Part shown: positions 8,430 through 17,887 of the stretch, piece after piece
How positions within the stretch are numbered: position 1 is the stretch's first letter
Layout of the letters: every line of letters starts with the position of its first letter
NCBI GenBank assembly: GCA_958443265.1
Contig: CAUCKA010000001.1
Location: 224,541 to 288,540, forward strand
DNA from: an uncultured Collinsella sp.
GTDB lineage: Bacteria; Actinomycetota; Coriobacteriia; Coriobacteriales; Coriobacteriaceae
Direction: 5' to 3'
Length of the DNA: 64,000 bases
Notes under the pieces: model-generated
What the model saw: only the letters and a program-made list of their open reading frames with translations
Told to the model about the DNA's origin: nothing
Database searches by the model: none
Made by a program: the position numbers and the translations under genes

Positions 8430-9231
8430 AAGATTCCTTCATTCAGAATTGAAGCATGTGAGCAAATGGACGTACGCCTTAATCCTGGTAACTTATGCGT
8501 GCATGGTGGTATTGCAGCTTAATTCTTTCCCGATGTGGTTCTGTAGCCTCCGTGAGAACAGTTTCTTGGGCTTTTTCCCAGACCCGACGCTTCGGCTATC
8601 GGCAGAGGATGTCCTTCTATTTGGTAATGCAGAGGTTTTTCGCGGTCTGCTGTTCAACGTAGCCCCGTTGGCTCATGCATTGTTCTTTCCGTTCATCGCG
8701 GCTTGCATTGTGCCGCGCTTTGTCAGTTCGGGCTTTATTGAGGACCCGTGGGGGTTGTCGGAGGCTCGGGGAGGGAAGCGTGCGTGCGCTATCGTTGCGC
8801 GAGTGGTGCTGTCTTCTTTTGCCCTTTTGGGCGCGTTTATCCTGTCGAGTGTCGTTTTGTACTGTCTTAACTGCGCAATCGTTTTGGATGCTCAGCAGTG
8901 TTTCAACCTGAATATGTTTTGCGATCGACTTCTTCTGGCGAGTGCGGTCTGCCTTGCATACGTGGTCTCTTGCGTGATCGTTGTTTCCTATTTTGGGTCC
9001 GGCTTCGGTCCTATTGGCATGCTGTTGCTTGTCAACGTCGTAGCGATCTACATACAGGTCGGGGCCAATTTCATGCTTCCGCTTCCAGCCTCGATGCTCA
9101 TGTGGATTTGCGGCGTGACCCCGTTGGGGAATGGTCAATGCATCTCGATTTTAATTGACTGCCTCATAAACGTAGCAAGCGTTTTTGCCATTTGCTTTAC
9201 CGTCGACCGATTACGGTCGAGATTTCTCTGA
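8413..9231 (+). CDS. second ABC-2 type membrane permease
   Basis: A 272-residue membrane protein with about six helices and a long extracytoplasmic loop after helix 1, the same layout as the preceding permease; the two probably form a heterodimeric channel. The ATG at 8413 (MARQTRRF) lies inside the 3' end of the upstream gene (17-base overlap) with GGGGGTG upstream. A GTG at 8395 is an alternative start. It is the last gene of the operon, with a strong terminator 42 bases after the stop. Confidence 0.75.
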   Translation: MARQTRRFLHSELKHVSKWTYALILVTYACMVVLQLNSFPMWFCSLRENSFLGFFPDPTLRLSAEDVLLFGNAEVFRGLLFNVAPLAHALFFPFIAACIVPRFVSSGFIEDPWGLSEARGGKRACAIVARVVLSSFALLGAFILSSVVLYCLNCAIVLDAQQCFNLNMFCDRLLLASAVCLAYVVSCVIVVSYFGSGFGPIGMLLLVNVVAIYIQVGANFMLPLPASMLMWICGVTPLGNGQCISILIDCLINVASVFAICFTVDRLRSRFL

Positions 9232-9272
9232 TTGTTTGTGAGGGATAATCATACCGAGCATATCAAATACAG

Positions 9273-9306
9273 GGGGGGCGGGCACCGTAGCTGGTGTCCG
9301 CCCCCC
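9273..9306. terminator. bidirectional hairpin terminator between convergent genes
   Basis: GGGGGGCGGGCACC (9273-9286) and GGTGTCCGCCCCCC (9293-9306) form a 14-bp stem with one G-T pair. It sits between the ABC operon and the convergent glutaminase-fold gene. Confidence 0.8.
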
Positions 9307-9340
9307 GGCTTAGGAGGCTTTAACCTGAGTGGTTCGCGAG

Positions 9341-10150
9341 CTAGCGGGCCTGCTTTACCTTAGCTGCTGCCTCGACAAACGACTTCCACAGGTTAAAGTC
9401 GGTCTCGAGCGTTTGCCAGGTGTACTCGGGGTGCCATTGCACGCCCAGGCAGAACGGCTGGCCCTCGACCTCGATGCACTCGGGTACGCCATCGGTTGCC
9501 TTGGCGACCAGGCGCGTGCTCTTGCCCAGGCGGTCGACGCAGCAGTGATGTGCCGAGTTGGTCTGGATGAGCCTGTGCCCGCCAACCGCGCGCTCCAGCA
9601 GCGAGCCCGGCACGACCTCGACGGGATGCACAGGGTCGTTGAGCACGTGGGTATGGCGCCACTGCGTGCGGCCCTCGCGCGCGCCCAGGCTCGGCACGTC
9701 CATGCACAGGGTGCCGCCGGTGGCGACATTGAGCAGCTGCGTGCCGCGGCAGGTGGTAAAGAGCGGCTTCTTGGCGCGAAGCACCTCGCTAACCAGCTTA
9801 AACTCAAAACTATCGCGGATCTCGCAGCAGAGGGTGGGGTCGTAGGGTCGATCATCGCCCCAACGTTTGGGATTGACATCGGGGCCGCCGGGAATGGCGA
9901 TACCGTCAGCGATTTCCACGTAATGACGGATAACGTCGACGTCTTCAGTAATGGACATCTGCAGCGGCAGACCGCCGGCGGCAAGAATGGCGTCGACAAA
10001 GACGCTCGCAATTTCCTCGTTGGGGGAGAGCGTCTCGCTCAAATAGGGCTTCGCTTCTTCCCAGCGTGGTGCTACCAGGATAAGCGGGCGGTCGGCGGGA
10101 TCGACGTCGACGTGCGGAGTGTAGGACGATGAGGTGCGGGTTCCGATCAT
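9341..10150 (-). CDS. gamma-glutamyl hydrolase family (peptidase C26, PuuD-like) protein
   Basis: The 269-residue class-I glutamine-amidotransferase-fold enzyme has nucleophile C134 in FTTCRGTQLLNV and the dyad H240/E242 in QWHPE. The domain stands alone, without a synthase, as in PuuD-like gamma-glutamyl-GABA hydrolases and related peptidases that release glutamate from gamma-glutamyl amides. It lies just downstream, on the same strand, of a glutamate-type ABC importer, which fits a role in glutamyl compound use. The exact substrate is not established. The start was taken at ATG 10150. Confidence 0.85.
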   Translation of the reverse strand: MIGTRTSSSYTPHVDVDPADRPLILVAPRWEEAKPYLSETLSPNEEIASVFVDAILAAGGLPLQMSITEDVDVIRHYVEIADGIAIPGGPDVNPKRWGDDRPYDPTLCCEIRDSFEFKLVSEVLRAKKPLFTTCRGTQLLNVATGGTLCMDVPSLGAREGRTQWRHTHVLNDPVHPVEVVPGSLLERAVGGHRLIQTNSAHHCCVDRLGKSTRLVAKATDGVPECIEVEGQPFCLGVQWHPEYTWQTLETDFNLWKSFVEAAAKVKQAR

Positions 10151-10237
10151 GGGTGCGGCTTTCGAATCCGGATGGACATGGCACAGGGGTGGCGCGGGAC
10201 AAACGTTACTGATGAATTTGCCCGCGTGGCAATTGGG

Positions 10238-11002
<765 letters not shown>

Positions 11003-11038
11003 GGTGCTCGGCTCCTTATAACTCGAAATGGTAAAGCG

Positions 11039-11872
11039 TTAGCGGATGATGGTCGCGCCGGTCTTGTGCGAAACGTAGACAGCGGCCTTGTTGATCGCGA
11101 CGTTGATGAGGATATAGATGACCGCGATCACCAGGTAGACCGACACGAGGGCATCGTAGTTGGTAATGAGCACGCGGGCATTTTGCATGAGGTCGGGGTA
11201 GCTCACCACGTAGGCGACGGTGGTGTCTTTGACGACGACCACAAGCTGCGAAATCAACGACGGAATGATAAACCGAATAGCCTGCGGCAGGACGATTTTA
11301 AAGGTGATTTTAGCTTTGGAGAGACCGAGTGCCTGGGCCGCCTCGACCTGGCCGCGCGGTACGGCGTTGACGCCGGCACGGAAGATTTCGGCCAGTACAC
11401 CGGCTGCGGCGAGCGCGACGGGAAGCGTGAGCATCCAAAACGACGGCAGCGCAATCTTGTACTGGGGCAGCACCAAAAAGAAGAAGTAGATGAACAGAAG
11501 GCTCGGCACGCCGCGGAAGAAATCGGTGAGCACGCGGCAGACCAGCTGCAGCGGCTTAATGTCGCTGGTGCGACCGAGCATAAGGGCAAGGCCGAGCACC
11601 AGCGCGATGGCGCCGGCGGTGAGTGCGACTTTAACGGTGCCCTCAAAGCCGGCAAGCAGGAACTTCCAGGTGGTGAGGTGCGTAAAGAAATACCAATAGT
11701 GGACCGAAAGCTGACCGGTCACATAAAAGCGCTGCAGCACGAGGGCAGCGAGCGCGGCGACGGCAACAAGCGAGATGGCGGTGCCGATGCGAATCTTGGC
11801 GCGCATCTTGGGGCCGGGAGCCTCGTAGAGCGCATCGCGCATGGTGAGCGCGGGGGAGGAGTGCTTGCTCAT
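11039..11872 (-). CDS. amino acid ABC transporter permease (GluD type)
   Basis: The 277-residue HisM/GluD family permease has five or six helices and the cytoplasmic EAA loop VEAAQALGLSKAKITFKIVL followed by PQAIR, which docks on the ATPase. A cytoplasmic N-terminal extension of about 30 residues precedes helix 1. Its ATG overlaps the stop of the upstream permease gene by 4 bases, so the two membrane subunits are translationally coupled and likely form a heterodimer, as in the corynebacterial GluABCD system. Confidence 0.92.
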   Translation of the reverse strand: MSKHSSPALTMRDALYEAPGPKMRAKIRIGTAISLVAVAALAALVLQRFYVTGQLSVHYWYFFTHLTTWKFLLAGFEGTVKVALTAGAIALVLGLALMLGRTSDIKPLQLVCRVLTDFFRGVPSLLFIYFFFLVLPQYKIALPSFWMLTLPVALAAAGVLAEIFRAGVNAVPRGQVEAAQALGLSKAKITFKIVLPQAIRFIIPSLISQLVVVVKDTTVAYVVSYPDLMQNARVLITNYDALVSVYLVIAVIYILINVAINKAAVYVSHKTGATIIR

Positions 11873-12528
11873 CGGAGGATCCTCACCTTCTTATCGATGT
11901 AGTTGCCAATGTGGCTCACCACAAAGGCTGTGCCCAGGTAGCCGAGCGCCGAGATAAAGAACGCGGCGACGCCGCCGAGCGAGCGCGTGTTGATATAGCT
12001 CACCACGCCGGTGAGCTCCTGGGGCTTAAGCGGCACCTGACTGCCGAGCGCGGTGGTGAGCATGACGGCGATAAAGAGGTTGGTCATGGGCAGCACGCTC
12101 GAGCGCAGTGCCTGCGGAATCACGATCTTGGCGAGGATGCGGTTGAAGCTCATGCCCAGCGAGCGGGCGGCTTCCACCTGGCCGACGCCGACGGTGTTGA
12201 TGCCGCTCATAAAGTTCTCGGAGCCAAAGGCAGAACCCAAGAGCACTGTGGCGACGATAACGCAGGTGCGATAGGGCAGGACGACCTTGAGCGGCGGCAG
12301 CGCATAGACGACGATGATGAGCAGTGCGATGCCGGGGATGTTACGGAAGACCTGGACATACAGGTCGCCAAAGACGCGCAGCGGCTTGAGCGGCGACACG
12401 CGCATCACGGTGACGGCGACGGCCAGCACCATGGCGATGGCAAACGACTCAAGTGTCATACCCCAGGTTGCTAGCAGCGCGTCGATATAGTTTTGGCCAT
12501 AGAGCGACCAGAGCTCGGAGAGACTCAT
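11869..12528 (-). CDS. amino acid ABC transporter permease (GluC type)
   Basis: The 219-residue permease has five predicted helices and an EAA loop (VEAARSLGMSFNRILAKIVI then PQALR). It has the size and motifs of GluC/GlnP-like subunits. It starts at ATG 12528 with GGAGG upstream, and its end overlaps the GluD-type gene. A hairpin (12553-12578) separates it from the binding-protein gene and probably lowers its expression relative to that gene. Confidence 0.92.
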   Translation of the reverse strand: MSLSELWSLYGQNYIDALLATWGMTLESFAIAMVLAVAVTVMRVSPLKPLRVFGDLYVQVFRNIPGIALLIIVVYALPPLKVVLPYRTCVIVATVLLGSAFGSENFMSGINTVGVGQVEAARSLGMSFNRILAKIVIPQALRSSVLPMTNLFIAVMLTTALGSQVPLKPQELTGVVSYINTRSLGGVAAFFISALGYLGTAFVVSHIGNYIDKKVRILR

Positions 12529-12552
12529 GCGGACCTCCCGCCGGTAAGGAAA

Positions 12553-12578
12553 GGGGCTCCCGTGTGTACGGAAGCCCC
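12553..12578 (-). terminator. intra-operon hairpin (partial terminator or mRNA stabiliser)
   Basis: Read on the minus strand, GGGGCT/AGCCCC arms with an inner CCG/CGG pair are followed by TTTCC. It lies between the binding-protein gene and the permeases. Such hairpins commonly give excess binding protein over membrane subunits; that role is inferred here. Confidence 0.65.
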
Positions 12579-12666
12579 GACAACTCAGTGAGGAAACAGT
12601 TTAGCGCAATAAAGCGCATCGTGCGTTTCCGTATGGTTTCGTAGCGGCCGTTACTAGGCTCGCTGC

Positions 12667-13662
12667 CTAGGCGCCGATCTCGGGCAGCTCGGGAACATTG
12701 GTGTCGCCCGTACGGTCGCCAATGCAGATCTGCCACAGCTCGGTCCAGGTGCCGTCATCCTCGATCTTCTTAAGGAAGTCGTTGACAAAGGCGACACCGT
12801 CGGAATCGAGCGGCAGGCCGATGCCGTAGGGCTCCTTGCTGCCGAAGGGCTTGCCGGCAATCTTGTACTTGCCGGGCTCGCGGACCAGGGCGCTCTGCTG
12901 CATGTTGTTGTCGATGACGTAGGCGTCAACACGGCCCTGCTGAAGTGCCTGGCGGGCCTCCTCGTCGGTCTTGAACTCCTGTTGGCTGGCCTTGGGGGCG
13001 AACTCCTCCAGGATGGCGGGGCCGTTGGAGCCGGACTGGACGGCGACGTTCTTGTCGGCCAGGTCGTCGACGCTCTTGATGTCGTCGTTGTCGGCGAGCA
13101 CCAGGATAGCCTGCTGGGTGTAGTAGTAGGGACCGGCGAAGGAGACGAGCTTCTTGCGCTCGTCAGTGATGGTGTAGGTGGCAAAGACAGCGTCGACCTG
13201 GCCGTTCTGCAGGACGGACTCGCGCGTGTCCGAGGTCACCTGGGTGATCTCGACCTTGTTCTCGCCCAGAATGTAGTTGGACAGGAGCTGTGCGATACCG
13301 GCGTCGAAGCCGCGGGTCTGACCGTCTTTCTCGTTGAGGAGGGAGAAAAGTGTGGAGGTCTGAACGCCACCGATCTTAAAGACACCGGCGTCCTTGACGG
13401 CCGTGGCCCAGGTGCTGGCGGCGATGGCGTCGTCATCGGCCTTGGGGCCGTTGTCGACGAGTTTGTCGAATGCCTTGGCATCGAGTATGGTGGAAGCCTC
13501 GGTATCTTCGGAGCTCTTGGAGGAGCCGACGGCGGAACCCTTGTCGGCCTCGGCGCTGGTGTCGGAGCAGCCGGCAAGACCAAGGCCGGCAACGGTTGCG
13601 AAGGTGGCGGCAACGAAGCCGCGGCGGTCGAGAACGACCTGCTGGGAGAGGTTTTTGCTCAT
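12667..13662 (-). CDS. amino acid ABC transporter substrate-binding lipoprotein (glutamate-type)
   Basis: The 331-residue extracytoplasmic receptor has a signal peptide with twin arginines (D-R13-R14-G-F) and a lipobox LAGC with lipidated C32, so it may use the Tat route before Lgt processing. After a Ser/Glu-rich linker comes a type-II periplasmic binding fold (about 75-325) with GFDAGIAQLL, VDAVFATYTITDERKKLVSFAGPYYYTQ split across strands, and DAYVIDNN, the pattern of GluB-like glutamate/glutamine receptors. It is first in the four-gene import operon and has a convincing promoter at 13706-13735. Confidence 0.92.
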   Translation of the reverse strand: MSKNLSQQVVLDRRGFVAATFATVAGLGLAGCSDTSAEADKGSAVGSSKSSEDTEASTILDAKAFDKLVDNGPKADDDAIAASTWATAVKDAGVFKIGGVQTSTLFSLLNEKDGQTRGFDAGIAQLLSNYILGENKVEITQVTSDTRESVLQNGQVDAVFATYTITDERKKLVSFAGPYYYTQQAILVLADNDDIKSVDDLADKNVAVQSGSNGPAILEEFAPKASQQEFKTDEEARQALQQGRVDAYVIDNNMQQSALVREPGKYKIAGKPFGSKEPYGIGLPLDSDGVAFVNDFLKKIEDDGTWTELWQICIGDRTGDTNVPELPEIGA

Positions 13663-13705
13663 GGTAGAACACCTTTCTCAATAAAATCCCTAGCGGTTGA
13701 GTAGA

Positions 13706-13735
13706 GTTATACCCTATCGCGCTCAAATGGGTCAA
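13706..13735 (-). promoter_or_regulatory. sigma-A promoter of the glutamate import operon
   Basis: On the minus strand, TTGACC (13735-13730) and TATAAC (13711-13706) are 18 bases apart, about 45 bases upstream of the binding-protein ATG. Confidence 0.7.
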
Positions 13736-13782
13736 CACGAAATAACTCAGAAACATACTTACCTTATGGGTTATTGTACCTA

Positions 13783-13811
13783 CCAAAAAGGGACAGGCAC
13801 CTTTGTGGTGG
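13783..13811. repeat. GGGACAGG-loop hairpin
   Basis: Arms ACCAAAAAGG and CCTTTGTGGT (one mismatch) around GACAGGCA. It is a member of the dispersed hairpin family and sits upstream of the glutamate importer promoter, next to the three-copy palindrome array. Confidence 0.7.
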
Positions 13812-13846
13812 TTCTTGCAGATGTGGTGGCCTGTCTCGCTGCTTTG

Positions 13847-14062
13847 TCTCAATCTGTAACATCTGCAGCCATTTTTGCCGAGCAACTGTTACAGATTGAG
13901 ATTTTCTCTTCAGGGGAATTCGAATGTCTCAATCTGTAACATCTGGACGGCCAAAAGGTCCCTATCTGTTACAGATTGAGACAAAGGTCTGGGACTAAGA
14001 TGTCTTATCTCAATCTGTAACAGTTAGACGGGAATTCGGGCCCTAGATGTTACAGATCGAGA
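13847..14062. repeat. three tandem 55-nt palindromes with 25-nt loops
   Basis: The 15-mer TCTCAATCTGTAACA and its complement form three hairpins at 13847-13901, 13927-13981 and 14008-14062; the last copy has one changed base. Every loop is exactly 25 nt although loop sequences differ, and units repeat every 80-81 bases. The array lies between the dxs terminator and the glutamate importer promoter. It is not a CRISPR: the repeats alternate orientation. Confidence 0.9.
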
Positions 14063-14081
14063 TAATCGCGCCGCGAAAATA

Positions 14082-14118
14082 AAAACCTCCGCAGGGGTGC
14101 TTTCCTTGCGGAGGTTTT
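14082..14118 (-). terminator. rho-independent terminator of dxs
   Basis: AAAACCTCCGCA (14082-14093) pairs perfectly with TGCGGAGGTTTT (14107-14118). Read on the minus strand it ends in a run of T directly after the dxs stop. Confidence 0.9.
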
Positions 14119-14119
14119 C

Positions 14120-15901
14120 TTACTCGTTGAGTAGCCTTACGGCTTCGGCGGCCATGTTCTCGACCGTCATGCCGTTCTGAGCGAGCAACTCTTTGGGGTC
14201 GTAGCGGTCGGGGAAGCCCTTGGCGATGCCGAAGGTGCGCGTGCGCACGGGCGTGCAGGCCAAGTAGCACGCGACACGCTCGCCCCAGCCACCGTCCAAG
14301 ATGCCGTCCTCGAGAGTGACGACAACGCGATGCTCGGCGGCAAGGCTGTCGAGGAACTCACGGTCGAGCTCAGTTGCATAGCGCGGGTTGACGAGCGTGG
14401 CCTCGATGCCGTACTCGGCAGCCAAGCGGTTTGCCACGCGCTCGCCCAACTCAAAGAAATCGCCAAGCGCGAGCACGGCCACGTCGCGACCCTGGCGCAC
14501 CACGTTGTAATGAACGGCGCCGTAATCGGCGTCCTCGGCAGGCGCCAAGTCGGGGCGGCTTACCAAGCCAATGCCCGGCACGCGAATCGCCACGGGATGC
14601 TCGCGGTGATCGAGCGACCAGCTCAGCATGGACAGATATTCCTCCATACAGGCCGGCGCCAAGTAGTGCATGTTGGGAAGACCGCTCAGCATGGAAATAT
14701 CAAAGAACGAGAGGTGCGTCTCGGATGTGGTGCCAAAGATCGACGCGCCAAATACCAGGATGGTTGCGGGGGCGTCGTTGAGGCACAGGTCGTGCCACAG
14801 TTCGTCGTAGGCGCGCTGCAAAAACGTGCCGTACACACCAAAGACTGGCTTGGCACCCGAGCGGGCGAGCGCGGTGGCAAAGGTCACGGCGTGTTCCTCG
14901 GCAATGCCCACGTCGACAAACTGCTTGCCTGCCGCGGCGCGAAGCTCGGGTGTAAAGCCCATGATGTAGGGCGTGGCAGCCGTGATGCCCACAACCTGCG
15001 GATCGCGCTCGATGGCAGCGCTCAGGGCCTCGCCCGTAATATCGGCATAGGTGCGCGGCGCAGGCTCGCTCGGATGGCCCGGGCAGAGCTTGCGCCCAGT
15101 CGCCATGTCAAACGGACCCACATGATGCCAGCGCTCGGGGTCGCTCTGGGCTGGCTCAAAGCCCTTGCCCTTTGCGGTGGAGACGTGCAGCACGATGGGA
15201 TGATTGATATCGCGCAGCTCCTGCAACGCGTCGACCAGGGCCAACACATCGTTGCCGGCGTCCAGATAGCGGTAGTCGAGTCCCATGGCGCGGAAAACGT
15301 TGCGCTCGCAGGTGCCGTTGCTGGCGCGCAGCTCGGCCAGATTGCGATACAGGCCACCGTGGTTTTCGGCGATGGACTGGTCGTTGTCATTGACGACGAT
15401 GATCAAGTTGCTGTCGAGCTCGGCGGCATTGTTAAAGCCTTCAAACGCCAGACCGCCCGAAAGCGAACCGTCGCCAATGATGGTAATGACGTTGTAGCTG
15501 TCGCCCGCCAAATCGCGGGCGTGTGCCAAGCCGCAGCCCAGGCTCACCGATGTGGAGGTATGACCCATGGCGAACAGGTCGTGCTCGGACTCGTCGGGAT
15601 TGGCAAAGCCAGAAGCCTCGCCATAACGCTCCGGATCGATATAGGTGTACGCGCGCCCAGTCAGCGCCTTGTGGGCGTAGGTCTGGTGCGAAACGTCAAA
15701 GACAATCTTGTCGATGGGGGAGTTAAACACGCGATGAAGCGCAACCGTAAGCTCAACGACGCCCAAGTTGGGGGCAACGTGTCCGCCGACGGCGGCGGAG
15801 CTTTCGAGGATGGCGTGGCGGATCTCGCCGCAGAGCAGCGGAAGCTCGGCGCGGTCGAGAGCCTTGACGTCCTCGGGCGTTGTCGTTTGCGTAAGCAGCA
15901 T
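14120..15901 (-). CDS. dxs: 1-deoxy-D-xylulose-5-phosphate synthase (or DXS-like transketolase)
   Basis: This 593-residue thiamine-diphosphate enzyme condenses pyruvate and glyceraldehyde-3-phosphate in the first step of the MEP isoprenoid pathway, whose product also feeds thiamine and pyridoxal synthesis. The ThDP motif is GDGSLSGG (143-150) with FNNAAELDSN following. The transketolase pyrimidine domain has VGIAEEHAVTFATALA with the catalytic Glu, and FDVSHQTYAHKALTGR and HVGPFDMATG are DXS-typical. It is about 30 residues shorter than usual DXS, and HVGP replaces the common HGVGP, so a second, specialised DXS paralogue is possible. Transcribed alone on the minus strand and divergent from the HD gene. 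Confidence 0.82.
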   Translation of the reverse strand: MLLTQTTTPEDVKALDRAELPLLCGEIRHAILESSAAVGGHVAPNLGVVELTVALHRVFNSPIDKIVFDVSHQTYAHKALTGRAYTYIDPERYGEASGFANPDESEHDLFAMGHTSTSVSLGCGLAHARDLAGDSYNVITIIGDGSLSGGLAFEGFNNAAELDSNLIIVVNDNDQSIAENHGGLYRNLAELRASNGTCERNVFRAMGLDYRYLDAGNDVLALVDALQELRDINHPIVLHVSTAKGKGFEPAQSDPERWHHVGPFDMATGRKLCPGHPSEPAPRTYADITGEALSAAIERDPQVVGITAATPYIMGFTPELRAAAGKQFVDVGIAEEHAVTFATALARSGAKPVFGVYGTFLQRAYDELWHDLCLNDAPATILVFGASIFGTTSETHLSFFDISMLSGLPNMHYLAPACMEEYLSMLSWSLDHREHPVAIRVPGIGLVSRPDLAPAEDADYGAVHYNVVRQGRDVAVLALGDFFELGERVANRLAAEYGIEATLVNPRYATELDREFLDSLAAEHRVVVTLEDGILDGGWGERVACYLACTPVRTRTFGIAKGFPDRYDPKELLAQNGMTVENMAAEAVRLLNE

Positions 15902-16028
15902 CGTTGTGGGTTACTCCATGCGAATCGAGCGCCGGCGCTCCCTCGGCCGGCACAATTGCACAAAACAGTCTCGCACATTTTGGCGTTTGATATGTGACGG
16001 CGGCGCGGTAATTCGCCAACTGGCGGGG

Positions 16029-16040
16029 CAAAACGTTTTG
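16029..16040. promoter_or_regulatory. 12-bp perfect palindrome in a divergent promoter region
   Basis: CAAAACGTTTTG lies midway between the divergent starts of dxs (15901) and the HD-domain gene (16130). It is a candidate regulator site; no regulator is assigned. Confidence 0.35.
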
Positions 16041-16129
16041 TCCGATGCCATACTGGTAGATTCGATGATGATTTTATTCAATGCGTGCAGGCCGTGGCTT
16101 GCCGCCGTGAGCCGCTGGAAGGAGGCAGC

Positions 16130-16666
16130 ATGTCTGATGCCGTTCGTGCCGAGAAAATCGCGCACGAGGTCGACGATGCCGCCCGTCAGCTGGCCCAGGC
16201 GGGCCGCTTGGACCTGACGCACGAGTTTATCCAGCATGGCGACGTGACGGTCTATGCACACGTGACTTCGGTAGCGCGGGCGAGCCTGTCCTTTGCCGAG
16301 TGCTTGGGCCGTGCTGGCATTTCGGTCGACCGCGCCTCGCTGCTGCGCGGGGCCCTGCTGCACGATTACTTTCTCTATGACTGGCACGATCCCGACCCAA
16401 GCCATCGACTGCATGGCTTTCGTCACCCGTTTTTTGCCCTGGCGCGTGCGGAAGAAGATTTTGAGCTGACGTCGCGCGAGCGGAATATCATCGCGCGCCA
16501 TATGTTTCCGCTGGTACCGGTGCCGCCGACATGTCGTGAGGCATGGATTGTGTGCCTGGCCGATAAATGGTGCGCGCTGCGTGAGACGGTCGCCGGCCGT
16601 CTGCGGCGCAAGGACGAGGCTGACGATGGCGTGAACAGCGAATCGAACGAAAAGAGGAGTGGGTAG
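16130..16666 (+). CDS. HD-domain hydrolase family protein
   Basis: The 178-residue cytosolic protein has HD-superfamily metal ligands: an early His in YAHVTSVARASLSF, then LLHDYFLYDW (the HD pair), HPFFALARAEED and IIARHMFPL. This fits small HD phosphohydrolases with unknown nucleotide substrate. The ATG at 16130 has GGAGG 5 bases upstream; an upstream in-frame ATG (16085) lacks such a site. It is followed 3 bases later by the GTG of the CmpB-like membrane protein, so the two form an operon. Confidence 0.8.
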   Translation: MSDAVRAEKIAHEVDDAARQLAQAGRLDLTHEFIQHGDVTVYAHVTSVARASLSFAECLGRAGISVDRASLLRGALLHDYFLYDWHDPDPSHRLHGFRHPFFALARAEEDFELTSRERNIIARHMFPLVPVPPTCREAWIVCLADKWCALRETVAGRLRRKDEADDGVNSESNEKRSG

Positions 16667-16669
16667 ACG

Positions 16670-17689
16670 GTGGGAACCGCGATCGACATGGCATTTGACG
16701 GCGCGACGCTTGCCGCCTGTCCGCTCTCGGCGCTGGTACTCTCGTTTGCCTTCTACGGTTTTTGCGGCTGGGTATGGGAGTCGACAGTCTGCGCCATGCT
16801 CAACCACGGACGCTTTGCCAACAGCGGCTTTTTGCTAGGGCCGTGTTGTCCCATCTACGGTGCGGGCGGCATCGCGTGCTGGCTTTTGCTGCGCGGGATT
16901 CCGGATGCCTCGAGCCAGTTTGTCGCCGCGGCGCTTGTATGCAGCGTGATCGAATACAGTGTTGGTGTGCTGTTGGAAAAAACAACAGGCGCGCGCTTTT
17001 GGGATTACTCGCATCTGCCGTTTAACCTGCACGGACGCATCTGTTTGTACTGGGCCTGCGCGTTTGGCTTGGGTGCGCTGTGCATTTGCCGTTTAGTGGA
17101 GCCGGCATTGCTGGGGCTGCTTGCCCATCTGCCGGTGCTGATTGTGCGGCTGTCCGCCTTTATCGTCGCTGTCGCGATGATGGGCGACGCAGTGTGTTCT
17201 TTGGCCAGCTGGCGTCGCCTGTCCGACCAGCTGGAGTGCGTCCGGGCCGACCTTGCCGACCGCATCAACGAGTCGCTTGCCGATGCCTCGGACTCAATGC
17301 TCGAGCGCATTCCTGAATCGACGATTGACTCGGTGACACAGACGCACATCCGTAGCCGTGCCGTTAACGCGTGGCTGGCCGAGCTGGGTGACGCCGCGCT
17401 CGATGCCCTGCGCGAGAAGGCTTCGATGCCGACGTTTATCTCGGATGGTGCTCGCGGCCTGGCGCTCGCTGCCCGCCGCGTGGCCGATGCCGCGCCGAGC
17501 ATGCCGCGTCCGTCGCTCAGTCGTCGCCTTGCCGGCAAGCGCATGAGCCGTCCGGTGCCGAGCGTGTCGCTCAGCCGCCGCGACCTACGCTTCTTCAACG
17601 CCTTCCCGCGCCTGCGCATCAATCGCTACGAGGGCGTCATCCGAGCTACCGACCTCCGCGACCGAGCCCGCGAGCTGTTCCGGCGCTAG
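16670..17689 (+). CDS. CmpB/'ABC-transporter type IV' family membrane protein
   Basis: The 339-residue protein starts at GTG 16670. Four or five helices in the first 180 residues carry the family pattern YGFCGWVWES, GFLLGPCCPIYGAGG, EYSVGVLLEKTTGARFWDYS and NLHGRICLYWA (PF06541). Despite the family name no ATPase is near, and the function of these proteins is not established. A cytoplasmic C-terminal half (about 190-339) is rich in Arg/Ala/Ser and probably helical. It is translationally linked to the HD protein. Confidence 0.8.
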   Translation: MGTAIDMAFDGATLAACPLSALVLSFAFYGFCGWVWESTVCAMLNHGRFANSGFLLGPCCPIYGAGGIACWLLLRGIPDASSQFVAAALVCSVIEYSVGVLLEKTTGARFWDYSHLPFNLHGRICLYWACAFGLGALCICRLVEPALLGLLAHLPVLIVRLSAFIVAVAMMGDAVCSLASWRRLSDQLECVRADLADRINESLADASDSMLERIPESTIDSVTQTHIRSRAVNAWLAELGDAALDALREKASMPTFISDGARGLALAARRVADAAPSMPRPSLSRRLAGKRMSRPVPSVSLSRRDLRFFNAFPRLRINRYEGVIRATDLRDRARELFRR

Positions 17690-17887
17690 CCGGGACGGAC
17701 GCGCTCACGGCTTCCTTGCTCGCGTATTTCCCGTTGGTTTCGCGTCCGTTGCCGCGCCGTTTCCAAGATTACGGCACCGTTTCCATTCGACAGCGCAGCG
17801 TTTAACAACGCCGTATCTGGTCTACACCAGTTGCCCCTCGGCCGCATCATGAGCGCCGACAACGTTCATGCGACCAAGGGGGAGAGA

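Noticed and set aside
13847..14062. Possible CRISPR array
   Set aside because: The repeats alternate orientation, only three units exist, spacers between units are not of CRISPR type, and no cas gene is near.
14330..15997. 555-residue plus-strand open frame
   Set aside because: Mirror of dxs, with no motif and no ribosome site.
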